A stretch of 64,000 nt of DNA from Kordia sp965224175 (GTDB lineage: Bacteria; Bacteroidota; Bacteroidia; Flavobacteriales; Flavobacteriaceae), in NCBI RefSeq assembly GCF_965224175.1, contig NZ_OZ245041.1:4216001-4280000 (forward strand). Reading direction: 5' to 3'. The notes under the pieces were generated by a model. It saw only the letters and a list, made by a program, of their open reading frames with translations. It was not told where the DNA came from and did no database searches. Positions within the stretch are counted from its first letter, which is position 1; each line of letters starts with the position of its first letter. The translations under genes and the position numbers were made by a program. Shown piece after piece: positions 51,583-59,962 of the stretch.

Positions 51583-52176
51583 TTATAATTTTTTTATCAA
51601 TTCTCGTTTTACACGACTAAACCATTCGTATTTTAAAATACTAAATACAATACTGTCACGCCTGCCATCTGCAGTAGCGCAATTACTTCGTAATATTCCT
51701 TCTTCAGTACAGCCTATACTTCTCATGGCAGCAATGCTTCGTTTGTTATTATTGTCAGCTCTAAATTCAACACGTTGAACTTTCATGTGTTCAAAGGCAA
51801 ATTGGAGCATTAAAAACTTACAATTTTTATTCAAGCCGGTTCCATGAAAATCTTTTCCATACCAAGTATAGCCTAATGAAACTGTTTGATGATTTTGATG
51901 GAAATCATAGAATCGAGTAGAGCCAGCAAACGTATTAAATCGCTTGTCATATACAATAAAAGGGTATGAGTTTTCTTTGACTCTTCCTTGAGTAGCTAAA
52001 GCGATGTATTCTTTTAAGTTGGTTTCGCCATTACCAGGTGTAAGCGAATATTTCCATAAATCAGGTTCATTCAATGCGTACGGGAGCAAATATTTAAAAT
52101 CGTTTGCTTGCAAAGGCCTTAGTTGAACAAAACCGTTGTCTAATATGTAATTCTTTTTGAAATCGAGCAAAATCAT
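51583..52176 (-). CDS. GNAT-family acetyltransferase (RimJ/RimL type)
   Basis: The 197-aa protein has the Acetyltransf_3 layout: VQLRPLQANDFKYLLPYALN, FAGSTRFYDFHQNHQTVSLG, YTWYGKDFHGTGLNKNCKFL (acetyl-CoA loop) and MKVQRVEFRADNNNKRSIAA followed by SIGCTEEGILRSN. It acetylates an amine, perhaps a protein N-terminus or small molecule; the substrate cannot be predicted. Single gene, flanked by about 260 bp of non-coding DNA on its right-hand transcription side. Confidence 0.9.
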   Translation of the reverse strand: MILLDFKKNYILDNGFVQLRPLQANDFKYLLPYALNEPDLWKYSLTPGNGETNLKEYIALATQGRVKENSYPFIVYDKRFNTFAGSTRFYDFHQNHQTVSLGYTWYGKDFHGTGLNKNCKFLMLQFAFEHMKVQRVEFRADNNNKRSIAAMRSIGCTEEGILRSNCATADGRRDSIVFSILKYEWFSRVKRELIKKL

Positions 52177-52366
52177 CTCTCTTACTGTATTTGAAACGTC
52201 TTAAATATTACTTTCTAAAGTAAATGTACGTAAAACTTTGAAAGCTTTTGCTGCCATAATTGAGAATTGCACAGTTTTACTAAGCTATAAATTTAAATAG
52301 TATGACTTATGCTATACTTCTTGGCGTTCCATCAATAAATAATGATGAATTTCCTTTTTTAAGGAT

Positions 52367-53200
52367 TTATTGTACTTTAAAAACAATAGGAAGTGTGAAG
52401 TTTACACTTACCGGAATATTTTCTATCGTAGCAGGTTTCATTCTCGGTAATCTTCTAATAACTCTAATAGCTTCTTTTTCTAATATTGGATGTGGTGCTC
52501 TCGAACGAATATTAACAGCTTTTCCTTGTTCATTTATTTTAAAAACAACAAACACTTTTACAGTCCCATTTAATTTTGCTTTTCTAGCTAATCTCGTTTT
52601 GTAATTTTTTCCAACAAACTCAGATACTTTATCAGACATGCAGCGCTTTCTTTCCTTATTAGTCTTAGTACTTTCACAACCACGATAAATAGGAGTTACT
52701 TCTGGACCACTAAACGGAATTCGTTTAGGTTTATGATCATATAGCGGAATGAAAACATTATTTTCTCTGTCTATTTTAAGAAATAAATGATTGGTGATAT
52801 AGCTGTTTTGTTTTTGTGATATTGGAGCCAATTCAATCTTAAAATCTTCTAATTGAGTTTTAAGTTCTACATCAATAGGCTTCATTTCTGTTTCATAAAA
52901 TTTTAATGAAGAACGTTCTTTGACAATTTTTCCAGTTTCATCAGTAGCTAGTCCAAGTTTTACAAAAATGATATCTTGTTTTGTTTTTTGTGCTACTAGT
53001 GCAGCGTCTTCTGGCTTGAGAAATTGAAATATCGCCAAACGCAATTCTTCTCTAGAACACTCATATACTTCTTCTTCAAATTGACAGCCTTGTATAACTG
53101 TAGATTCGGCAGTAATTGCTTTTTTGGTAGTATCTGTTTGCGCATTCGCTACTATTGCGAAGCAACATGCTAATCCGCATAGGAATTTTTTTAATGACAT
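52367..53200 (-). CDS. TonB C-terminal-like secreted protein (277 aa)
   Basis: A signal peptide (LKKFLCGLACCFAIVANAQ) is followed by a region with VIQGCQFEEEVYECSREEL and a C-terminal domain (about 195-277). This domain has PIYRGCESTKTNKERKRCMS and VKVFVVFKINEQGKAVNIRS, then EAIRVIRRLPRMKPATIENI, the YG/F-xP-like TonB-C fold. It is a longer paralogue of the protein at 50836-51318. Such proteins are plentiful in flavobacteria, and their link to outer-membrane transport is unclear. Confidence 0.78.
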   Translation of the reverse strand: MSLKKFLCGLACCFAIVANAQTDTTKKAITAESTVIQGCQFEEEVYECSREELRLAIFQFLKPEDAALVAQKTKQDIIFVKLGLATDETGKIVKERSSLKFYETEMKPIDVELKTQLEDFKIELAPISQKQNSYITNHLFLKIDRENNVFIPLYDHKPKRIPFSGPEVTPIYRGCESTKTNKERKRCMSDKVSEFVGKNYKTRLARKAKLNGTVKVFVVFKINEQGKAVNIRSRAPHPILEKEAIRVIRRLPRMKPATIENIPVSVNFTLPIVFKVQ

Positions 53201-53230
53201 AAATGTATATAAAGTGTGAAAAATATTTTT

Positions 53231-54055
53231 TTAAATGGCAACAGCGCCTTTTATGCGTGGATGATGCTTATAATTAACCAATTCAAAATCATCATATGTA
53301 AAGTCAAAAATACTTTTAACTTCAGGATTTATCTTCATAGTTGGTAGCGGATGTGGTTCTCTGGTGAGTTGTAATGCTACTTGTTCAAAATGGTTGCTGT
53401 AAATATGTGCATCTCCAAATGTGTGAATGAAATCTCCGTATTCATAACCGCAAACTTGTGCCATCATCATTGTGAGAAGTGCATAGGAAGCAATATTAAA
53501 AGGAACTCCTAAAAATACATCAGCACTTCGTTGGTATAGTTGGCAAGATAATTTTCCGTCAGCTACATAAAATTGAAAGAATGCGTGACATGGAGGCAAT
53601 GCTGCTTTTCCATTTGCTACATTTTCACCAAAAGAAACAGAAGTATCTGGTAATACACTTGGATTCCATGCGGAAACCATCATGCGGCGACTATTTGGAT
53701 TGTTTTTTAAGGTTTCAATTACTTCTGCTAATTGATCAATACTTTCGCTATTCCAGTTTCGCCATTGATGTCCGTATACAGGTCCTAAATCACCGTTTTC
53801 ATCTGCCCATTCATTCCAAATACGAACGCCATTGTCTTGAAGATATTTGATATTTGTATCTCCTTTAATAAACCATAACAATTCATGGATAATAGACTTT
53901 AAGTGTAGTTTTTTGGTAGTCACCATTGGAAAACCTTCGCTGAGGTCAAAACGCATTTGATAACCAAAAACACTTTTTGTTCCAGTTCCTGTACGATCAC
54001 CCTTTTCATTTCCGTTTTCTAATACATGTTTTACAAGATCTAAATATTGTCTCAT
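53231..54055 (-). CDS. thyA: Thymidylate synthase
   Basis: The start at 54053-54055 gives MRQYLDLVKHVLENGNEKGD and the standard 274-aa length; the 27 upstream codons have no family counterpart. Motifs are RTGTGTKSVFGYQMRFDLSE, LLWFIKGDTNIKYLQDN, the catalytic Cys in AALPPCHAFFQFYVADGKLS, QRSADVFLGVPFNIASYALL and the dUMP-binding FGDAHIYSNHFEQVALQLTR. It makes dTMP from dUMP with methylene-tetrahydrofolate and so works with the DHFR encoded 3 kb away. Confidence 0.97.
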   Translation of the reverse strand: MRQYLDLVKHVLENGNEKGDRTGTGTKSVFGYQMRFDLSEGFPMVTTKKLHLKSIIHELLWFIKGDTNIKYLQDNGVRIWNEWADENGDLGPVYGHQWRNWNSESIDQLAEVIETLKNNPNSRRMMVSAWNPSVLPDTSVSFGENVANGKAALPPCHAFFQFYVADGKLSCQLYQRSADVFLGVPFNIASYALLTMMMAQVCGYEYGDFIHTFGDAHIYSNHFEQVALQLTREPHPLPTMKINPEVKSIFDFTYDDFELVNYKHHPRIKGAVAI

Positions 54056-54111
54056 GATGTTTTGTTTTATTAGCGTTGCAATGCAGTTTTTGTAGTTAGT
54101 AAAAATAAAAA

Positions 54112-54140
54112 AAACGTGTTGATTATACACCAACACGTTT
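54112..54140 (-). terminator. Terminator after the nucleoside transporter gene
   Basis: AAACGTGTTG (54112-54121) pairs with CAACACGTTT (54131-54140) around a 9-base loop, with an A-rich stretch that gives a T-tail on the minus strand. Confidence 0.85.
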
Positions 54141-54170
54141 GTATTTTATCAATAGGTTATTAACTATAAT

Positions 54171-55931
54171 TTATCCGACAAGCATTCCTGCAATCGTAGC
54201 AGAAATTAACGAAGCGATTGTTCCTCCAATTAATGCTTTCATTCCAAATTGAGATAATGTTTTTCGTTGTCCAGGTGCTAAAGAACCAATTCCTCCAATT
54301 TGAATTCCGATAGAAGCAAAGTTGGCAAAACCACATAGCATATACGTTGCCATGATGATAGATTTGTTATAAGTAAGATGTACAGCACTTGCTGGATCTT
54401 TTATGTCAGCCAATTGAATGTATCCAATAAATTCACTAGCTGCTAGTTTGATTCCAAGTAATTGTCCCATTAACATCATGTCTTCTTTTGCGACACCAAT
54501 TAGCCACATTAAAGGAGCAAACACAGTTCCTAAAATAGCTTCTAATGAAAATTTATCATACGGAGTATTATCAGCCATCCAACCATTAAGCGAAGTAATG
54601 CTGCCAATCCAATCAAAAATACCATTAATCATGGCAATAAAAGCTACGAAAACTAATAACATAGCTCCAACATTTACAGCAAGTCTTAAACCTTCTGTCG
54701 TTCCGTTGGCAATAGCGTCTAATATGTTAGTTCCTATTTTTTCCTGAGATACTTCTACATTATTATCAACTTTATCTTGTTGTGGATATAATATTTTAGA
54801 AATTACAATCGCACCTGGTGCTGCCATTACAGAAGCAGCTAATAAGTGTTTTGCATATACAAGTTGTAATGCAGGATCATCACCTCCTAAAAATCCGATA
54901 TAAGCTGCTAAAACGGCACCAGCAACTGTAGCCATTCCACCAATCATAACCAGTAAAATTTCTGAACGTGTCATCTTTTCTAAATAGGCTTTGATTAATA
55001 GTGGTGCTTCAGTTTGTCCTAAAAATATATTTCCAGCAACCGATAAACTTTCAGCTCCAGAGATTCCTAAGATTTTAGTTAAAACCCATGCCATTCCTTT
55101 TACTACTTTTTGAATGATTCCTAAGTAGAATAATACAGAAGTTAAGGCAGAGAAAAATATAATAGTAGGTAATACTTGAAATGCAAATATGAATCCGAAA
55201 GATTCAACATTCATCATGCCACCAAATAAGAATTCACTTCCCGCTTTAGTGTAATTTAAGATATTGATAAATATTTGTCCTATAAATTCAAAAGAGTCAG
55301 AAACAAACCCAAGATCAATTCTGGTATCTCCTACATTAAATCCAATATCTTTTCCTTTTAGAATAGAGATTGCTAATATTAGTTGAAATAATAAACCGAT
55401 TCCAACCGTTTTCCAATTGATAGCTTTTCGATTATTACTAAATAAAAAGGCAATAATAAGTAATACAAACATACCTAAGATTCCTCGTATTAAACTTGAA
55501 GTGCTAAATCCTTCACTAGGTACAATTTGCGCTGTATCTGTATTAGTAGCTGTGACAGCTTCTTCTTTTTTCTGTACTTTCTCAAAATGATACGAAACGT
55601 CTTTTTCTTTAAATATTAAAGTAGAATCTGTAAGTGTAGTGATTTTGTATTTACGGATTGTATCTGTTGGCGTATTGTAATAAAAAACTAATAGTTTGTT
55701 TTGATAAATGTAATCTCCGCTTGCTTTTAGATTGTCTTTTGCCGCAAGCTGATATTGAAACTCTCCAGCTTTTAAGTCAAGCTTGTCAGCATTTGTAACA
55801 GGAACTAAGTTTTCGCCAGTACTGTTTTGTATAGCACTAAAATTCCATGTTCCGTCAATCTCAATTTCTTGTGCATTTACACTAAATAGTATACAAAATA
55901 CTGTAATAATACTTGCTACAAATTTTTGCAT
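54171..55931 (-). CDS. Concentrative nucleoside transporter (NupC-like) with N-terminal lipocalin-like domain
   Basis: The 586-aa protein starts with a signal peptide and a domain of about 115 residues that resembles a lipocalin-like beta barrel (IDGTWNFSAIQNSTGENLVP, FQYQLAAKDNLKASGDYIYQ). The rest is a CNT transporter: GMFVLLIIAFLFSNNRKAIN, WVLTKILGISGAESLSVAGN, IFLGQTEAPLLIKAYLEKMT (substrate site) and YMLCGFANFASIGIQIGGIG. It imports nucleosides with sodium or protons. The periplasmic N-terminal domain is an addition over enterobacterial NupC. It lies between the bifunctional nuclease gene (12 bp) and thyA. Confidence 0.92.
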   Translation of the reverse strand: MQKFVASIITVFCILFSVNAQEIEIDGTWNFSAIQNSTGENLVPVTNADKLDLKAGEFQYQLAAKDNLKASGDYIYQNKLLVFYYNTPTDTIRKYKITTLTDSTLIFKEKDVSYHFEKVQKKEEAVTATNTDTAQIVPSEGFSTSSLIRGILGMFVLLIIAFLFSNNRKAINWKTVGIGLLFQLILAISILKGKDIGFNVGDTRIDLGFVSDSFEFIGQIFINILNYTKAGSEFLFGGMMNVESFGFIFAFQVLPTIIFFSALTSVLFYLGIIQKVVKGMAWVLTKILGISGAESLSVAGNIFLGQTEAPLLIKAYLEKMTRSEILLVMIGGMATVAGAVLAAYIGFLGGDDPALQLVYAKHLLAASVMAAPGAIVISKILYPQQDKVDNNVEVSQEKIGTNILDAIANGTTEGLRLAVNVGAMLLVFVAFIAMINGIFDWIGSITSLNGWMADNTPYDKFSLEAILGTVFAPLMWLIGVAKEDMMLMGQLLGIKLAASEFIGYIQLADIKDPASAVHLTYNKSIIMATYMLCGFANFASIGIQIGGIGSLAPGQRKTLSQFGMKALIGGTIASLISATIAGMLVG

Positions 55932-55943
55932 GTGAAAGGTGTT

Positions 55944-56591
55944 TTATTTTTTGTTTTTATCTCTGTTAGAGATTTCATCTCGAAGTCTAGCAGCTTTTTC
56001 ATAATCTTCATCCGCTACAGCGCCATCTAACATATTATATAATTCTTGAAGTGAGAGCGTAGCAAAAGAATTTTCGGTAGTACTCTCTACAACATCTAAA
56101 TCTTCTTCTTGGTCGGTAAACAATTCGTCAACAACAATGCTTTCCTTTTCGGTATTTTCCTCTTCTTCTTTTGAAGTGAGTTTCAAGAATATACCTGCTT
56201 TATCTAAAATTGTTTTATAAGTGAAAATTGGTGCGTCAAAACGTAATGCCAAAGCGATGGCATCTGAAGTTCGAGCATCTATAATTTCTTCAATTTTATC
56301 GCGTTCACAAATAATACTTGAATAAAAAACACCGTCAACCAACTTATGAATAATGACTTGTTTTACAACGATATCAAATCGATCGGCAAAATTTTTAAAA
56401 AGATCGTGAGTGAGTGGGCGAGGTGGTTTTATCTCTTTTTCGAGCGCAATAGCAATTGATTGCGCTTCAAAAGCTCCAATAACTATTGGTAGTTTACGGT
56501 CTCCATCAACTTCGTTCAAAATAAGCGCATAGGCTCCATTTTGTGTTTGGCTATATGAAATTCCTTTTATATTTAGTTTTACTAAACTCAT
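55944..56591 (-). CDS. Bifunctional nuclease-family protein with UvrB/UvrC motif
   Basis: The 215-aa protein has the DUF151/BFN domain in residues 1-140 (KGISYSQTQNGAYALILNEV, RKLPIVIGAFEAQSIAIALE, IDARTSDAIALALRFDAPI). After an acidic linker comes a short UVR motif at the end (LQELYNMLDGAVADEDYEKA, ARLRDEISNR). The plant homologues have RNase and DNase activity; the bacterial function is not settled. It is part of the conserved flavobacterial order etfB, etfA, this gene, nucleoside transporter, thyA. Confidence 0.92.
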   Translation of the reverse strand: MSLVKLNIKGISYSQTQNGAYALILNEVDGDRKLPIVIGAFEAQSIAIALEKEIKPPRPLTHDLFKNFADRFDIVVKQVIIHKLVDGVFYSSIICERDKIEEIIDARTSDAIALALRFDAPIFTYKTILDKAGIFLKLTSKEEEENTEKESIVVDELFTDQEEDLDVVESTTENSFATLSLQELYNMLDGAVADEDYEKAARLRDEISNRDKNKK

Positions 56592-56621
56592 TTGTTCCTG
56601 AATGCATTGCTAATAAAAAAA

Positions 56622-56659
56622 GGCTGTCTAAAAGAAGGGATTTCCCATTTTAGACAGCC
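56622..56659 (-). terminator. Terminator after etfA
   Basis: GGCTGTCTAAAA (56622-56633) pairs with TTTTAGACAGCC (56648-56659); the stem is GC-rich at the base and preceded by an A-run that is a T-tail on the minus strand. Confidence 0.88.
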
Positions 56660-56685
56660 CTTAGTTGGGCACAATTTAAAAAAAA

Positions 56686-57654
56686 TTATGCGTTATTCGC
56701 TTTAAATTCTTTCAATTTTTCGATTAGCTGTGGAACTACTTCAAAAGCATCTCCGACAACACCGTAATCAGCAGCTTTGAAGAAAGGAGCTTCAGGATCA
56801 GTGTTAATCACAACTTTTACTTTAGAAGCGTTGATTCCAGCTAAATGCTGAATAGCTCCAGAAATACCGATTGCAATGTATAAATTTGATGCTACTGGCT
56901 TTCCAGTTTGTCCAACGTGTTCTCCGTGAGGTCTCCATCCTAAATCAGAAACAGGTTTTGAGCATGCTGTTGCAGCGCCTAAAACATCTGCCAACTCTTC
57001 TACCATTCCCCAGTTTTCTGGACCTTTTAATCCTCTACCTGCAGAAACAACAACATCTGCATCAGCAATGGTTACTTTTCCTGTTACTTTATCAACTGAA
57101 CTTACTTTTACACCAAATAGCGAATCGTCTAAATTTGGAGCAAAAGCTTCAGTAGCAGCGGCACCTGAATTTTCAACCAATCCGAATGCGTTGTTAGAAA
57201 CACCTACGATTTTTACATCAGAGCTGATTTCTGTCATATTGAATGCTTTGTTTGTAAAAGCTGTTCTTTTTACTGTAAATGGACTTGTGCTTGTTGGAGC
57301 AGCTACTACATTTGATGCGTATCCTGCGTTTAAGTTAACTGCTAAAATTGGCGCTAGTGTTTTACTATCTGCACTTGAGCTGATGATCACAACTTTGGCA
57401 TCTTCATTTCCAGCAGCTTGGTGTAATGTAGAAGCGTATGCTTTTGCATTGAAGTCTTTTAATGTATCAGCAGATACATTTAATACTTTATCAACACCAT
57501 AATTTCCTAATTCAGCAGTATTCTCTGCGTTAATTGCTACAGCAGTTACTGTAGTTCCTAATTGGTTTGCAACTTCTTTTGCATATGAAGCAACTTCAAA
57601 AGCTGCTTTTTTAAATTTTCCTTGTTCTGATTCTGTATATACTAAAACTGACAT
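56686..57654 (-). CDS. etfA: Electron transfer flavoprotein alpha subunit
   Basis: The 322-aa protein has the N-terminal ETF domain (MSVLVYTESEQGKFKKAAFE). The FAD-binding C-terminal domain has VVSAGRGLKGPENWGMVEEL, CSKPVSDLGWRPHGEHVGQT, YIAIGISGAIQHLAGI and VINTDPEAPFFKAADYGVVG. With EtfB it passes electrons from acyl-CoA dehydrogenases to the membrane quinone pool. It is 75 bp downstream of etfB, with a small hairpin in between. Confidence 0.96.
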   Translation of the reverse strand: MSVLVYTESEQGKFKKAAFEVASYAKEVANQLGTTVTAVAINAENTAELGNYGVDKVLNVSADTLKDFNAKAYASTLHQAAGNEDAKVVIISSSADSKTLAPILAVNLNAGYASNVVAAPTSTSPFTVKRTAFTNKAFNMTEISSDVKIVGVSNNAFGLVENSGAAATEAFAPNLDDSLFGVKVSSVDKVTGKVTIADADVVVSAGRGLKGPENWGMVEELADVLGAATACSKPVSDLGWRPHGEHVGQTGKPVASNLYIAIGISGAIQHLAGINASKVKVVINTDPEAPFFKAADYGVVGDAFEVVPQLIEKLKEFKANNA

Positions 57655-57671
57655 AATTTTTTTTTAAAATT

Positions 57672-57692
57672 ATCCTGAACTTGATTCAGGAT
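57672..57692. repeat. Short inverted repeat between etfB and etfA
   Basis: ATCCTGAA (57672-57679) and TTCAGGAT (57685-57692) enclose CTTGA. TCCTGAA-N5-TTCAGGA repeats are, from recall, common intergenic palindromes in Bacteroidetes. It may tune the ratio of the two subunits. Confidence 0.5.
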
Positions 57693-57729
57693 CTAATTAA
57701 AGATTAAATAATTGAAACATTAAAAATGA

Positions 57730-58476
57730 TTAAATCACTTTTGCTTCATTGTGAAGTAAGTTGATCAATTCATCAATATTTCCTGCGTCAACTAATTTTA
57801 CAGCTCCTTTTGGTGCTGGCTTTTCAAACTTAACAGCAGCAGTTTCTTTAGAAGTATCAATTGGTTCAACTACAGTAAGTGGCTTTTTACGCGCCATCAT
57901 AATTCCTCTCATGTTTGGAATACGAAGATCACTTTCTTCTACCAATCCTTTTTGTCCAGCAATTACTAGTGGAAGACTTGTAGATGAAGTTTCTTTTCCA
58001 CCGTCTATTTCACGCATTGCTGTTGCAGAAGTTCCTTCAACTTCTAAATTAATACAGTTGTTTACAAAATTAGCGTCTGTAAGCTCTGCTAACATTCCAG
58101 GAACCATTCCACCATTATAATCAATAGACTCTCTTCCTGCAATCACTAAGTCATAACCACCGTTTTTTACAACTGCAGCTAATTGTTTTGCAACAAAAAA
58201 TCCGTCTGTTGCTTCTGCATTTACACGGATTGCTCCATCAGCTCCAATAGCTAAGGCTTTACGTAATGTTGGTTCTGTTTCTGCACCTCCTACATTTACA
58301 ACATCAACTGATGCACCTTGCTTTTCTTTGAACCACATAGCGCGTGTTAATCCGAATTCATCATTTGGATTGATAACAAATTGTACACCATTGGTATCAA
58401 ACTTAGTATCTCCTTCGGTAAAATTGATTTTTGAAGTAGTGTCAGGAACGTGACTAATGCATACTAATATCTTCAT
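57730..58476 (-). CDS. etfB: Electron transfer flavoprotein beta subunit
   Basis: The 248-aa protein starts KILVCISHVPDTTSKINFTE and has NPNDEFGLTRAMWFKEKQGA, LRKALAIGADGAIRVNAEAT and DLVIAGRESIDYNGGMVPGM. The ETF-beta signature region DLRIPNMRGIMMARKKPLTV is near the end. It binds AMP and docks partner dehydrogenases. It leads the etfBA pair. Confidence 0.96.
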   Translation of the reverse strand: MKILVCISHVPDTTSKINFTEGDTKFDTNGVQFVINPNDEFGLTRAMWFKEKQGASVDVVNVGGAETEPTLRKALAIGADGAIRVNAEATDGFFVAKQLAAVVKNGGYDLVIAGRESIDYNGGMVPGMLAELTDANFVNNCINLEVEGTSATAMREIDGGKETSSTSLPLVIAGQKGLVEESDLRIPNMRGIMMARKKPLTVVEPIDTSKETAAVKFEKPAPKGAVKLVDAGNIDELINLLHNEAKVI

Positions 58477-58908
58477 CGGTATTATATATTTTTTAGTGTT
58501 TTGAAATTTTTTACGAAGATACTGATAATTTCCTTAAAAATACTATGCATGCATAATAAAATTCAATTATTTTTTGTTTTTAGTCTAATTTTTTGAATAA
58601 TTCATAATTTATAACCGCTTTACAGGCTGATTTATTACATTTTTATAACAATTGTTGTTAAAGCCTTTTCTCTTTTTGTTTGAATTTTCTTTCGTTTGTT
58701 TGATTTGTGGCTGTTTTATTCATTTACAGATAAAAAAAGACCGGCATTATTTCGTGTTGAAATGATAGAAGATTTGCAAAAAGTTTGTGTTTTTGCTAAA
58801 GAAATCATAAAAAAACAAGTCTTCTAGAAATGTTTGATTTTGTAATTCTCATTTATGGAATTAATTGCTATTTTTGTTTTTCACTTTTTTAAAAATAACA
58901 TCAATTGT
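58477..58908. other. 432-bp divergent promoter region
   Basis: The stretch lies between leftward etfB and rightward pdhB and must hold both promoters. I see no protein-like ORF; the open frame from 58855 to 58908 ahead of pdhB is Phe/Ile-rich and is judged untranslated. No clear repeat. Confidence 0.45.
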
Positions 58909-59886
58909 ATGAGAACAATACAGTTTAGAGAAGCGGTAGCTGAAGCTATGAGCGAAGAAATGCGAACTGATGATAGCATTTACTTAATGGGAGAAGAAGT
59001 TGCCGAATATAATGGAGCATATAAAGCTTCAAAAGGTATGCTTGATGAGTTTGGTGCAGATAGAGTTATTGATACACCAATTGCAGAATTAGGTTTTGCA
59101 GGTATTGGAGTTGGTTCTGCTATGGGTGGAAACCGACCTATCATTGAGTTTATGACTTTCAACTTTTCATTAGTAGGAATTGATCAAATTATCAATAATG
59201 CAGCAAAGATGCGTCAAATGTCTGGCGGACAATTGAATATTCCAATTGTATTTCGTGGTCCTACAGCTTCTGCTGGTCAATTAGCGGCAACACATTCTCA
59301 AGCTTTTGAAAGCTGGTATGCAAACTGCCCAGGATTAAAAGTAGTTGTTCCTTCAAATCCTTATGATGCTAAAGGATTATTAAAAACGGCTATTAGAGAT
59401 GACGATCCAGTTATTTTTATGGAATCAGAACAAATGTATGGTGATAAAGGAGAAGTGCCAGAAGGAGAATACACAATTCCATTAGGAGTAGCAGACATTA
59501 AACGTGAAGGAACTGATGTAACAATTGTATCTTTTGGGAAAATCATTAAGGAAGCATACAAAGCAGCTGATGAGTTAGCAAATGAAGGAATTTCATGTGA
59601 GATCATAGATTTACGCACTATTCGCCCTATGGATCATGAAACAATTCTTACTTCAGTAAAGAAAACAAACAGATTGGTAATTTTGGAAGAAGCATGGCCT
59701 TTTGGAAATGTTTCTACTGAAATTGTATATCAAGTACAAGCACAAGCTTTCGATTACTTAGATGCGCCAATACAAAAAATAAATACAGCAGATACACCTG
59801 CGCCATATTCACCTGTTTTATTAGCAGAATGGTTGCCAAATAAAAATGATGTAATCAAAGCTGTAAAAAAAGTTATGTACAAGTAA
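58909..59886 (+). CDS. pdhB: Pyruvate dehydrogenase E1 component, beta subunit
   Basis: Starting at Met 58909 gives the usual 325-aa length and N-terminus MRTIQFREAVAEAMSEEMRT. Further signatures are MGEEVAEYNGAYKASKGMLD (thiamine diphosphate activating Glu), DTPIAELGFAGIGVGSAMGG, FRGPTASAGQLAATHSQ, LKVVVPSNPYDAKGLLKTAI and LEEAWPFGNVSTEIVYQVQ. It catalyses pyruvate decarboxylation together with the alpha subunit, which is not in the window. It has its own terminator. Confidence 0.95.
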   Translation: MRTIQFREAVAEAMSEEMRTDDSIYLMGEEVAEYNGAYKASKGMLDEFGADRVIDTPIAELGFAGIGVGSAMGGNRPIIEFMTFNFSLVGIDQIINNAAKMRQMSGGQLNIPIVFRGPTASAGQLAATHSQAFESWYANCPGLKVVVPSNPYDAKGLLKTAIRDDDPVIFMESEQMYGDKGEVPEGEYTIPLGVADIKREGTDVTIVSFGKIIKEAYKAADELANEGISCEIIDLRTIRPMDHETILTSVKKTNRLVILEEAWPFGNVSTEIVYQVQAQAFDYLDAPIQKINTADTPAPYSPVLLAEWLPNKNDVIKAVKKVMYK

Positions 59887-59906
59887 ATCTGTACTTTTAA
59901 CATTAT

Positions 59907-59942
59907 AAAAGCTTCATCGGCATATTTGTTGATGAAGTTTTT
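59907..59942 (+). terminator. Terminator after pdhB
   Basis: AAAAGCTTCATC (59907-59918) pairs with GATGAAGTTTTT (59931-59942), with one G-T wobble and a T-tail. Confidence 0.85.
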
Positions 59943-59962
59943 GTTTTTAAAAAGATAAAAAT

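Noticed and set aside
57068..57502. Plus-strand 144-codon ORF
   Set aside because: It lies fully inside etfA, whose motifs are complete; no independent protein-like features.
58739..58828. Short ORF ahead of pdhB
   Set aside because: Only about 21 codons, no conserved feature, and it lies in the divergent promoter region.
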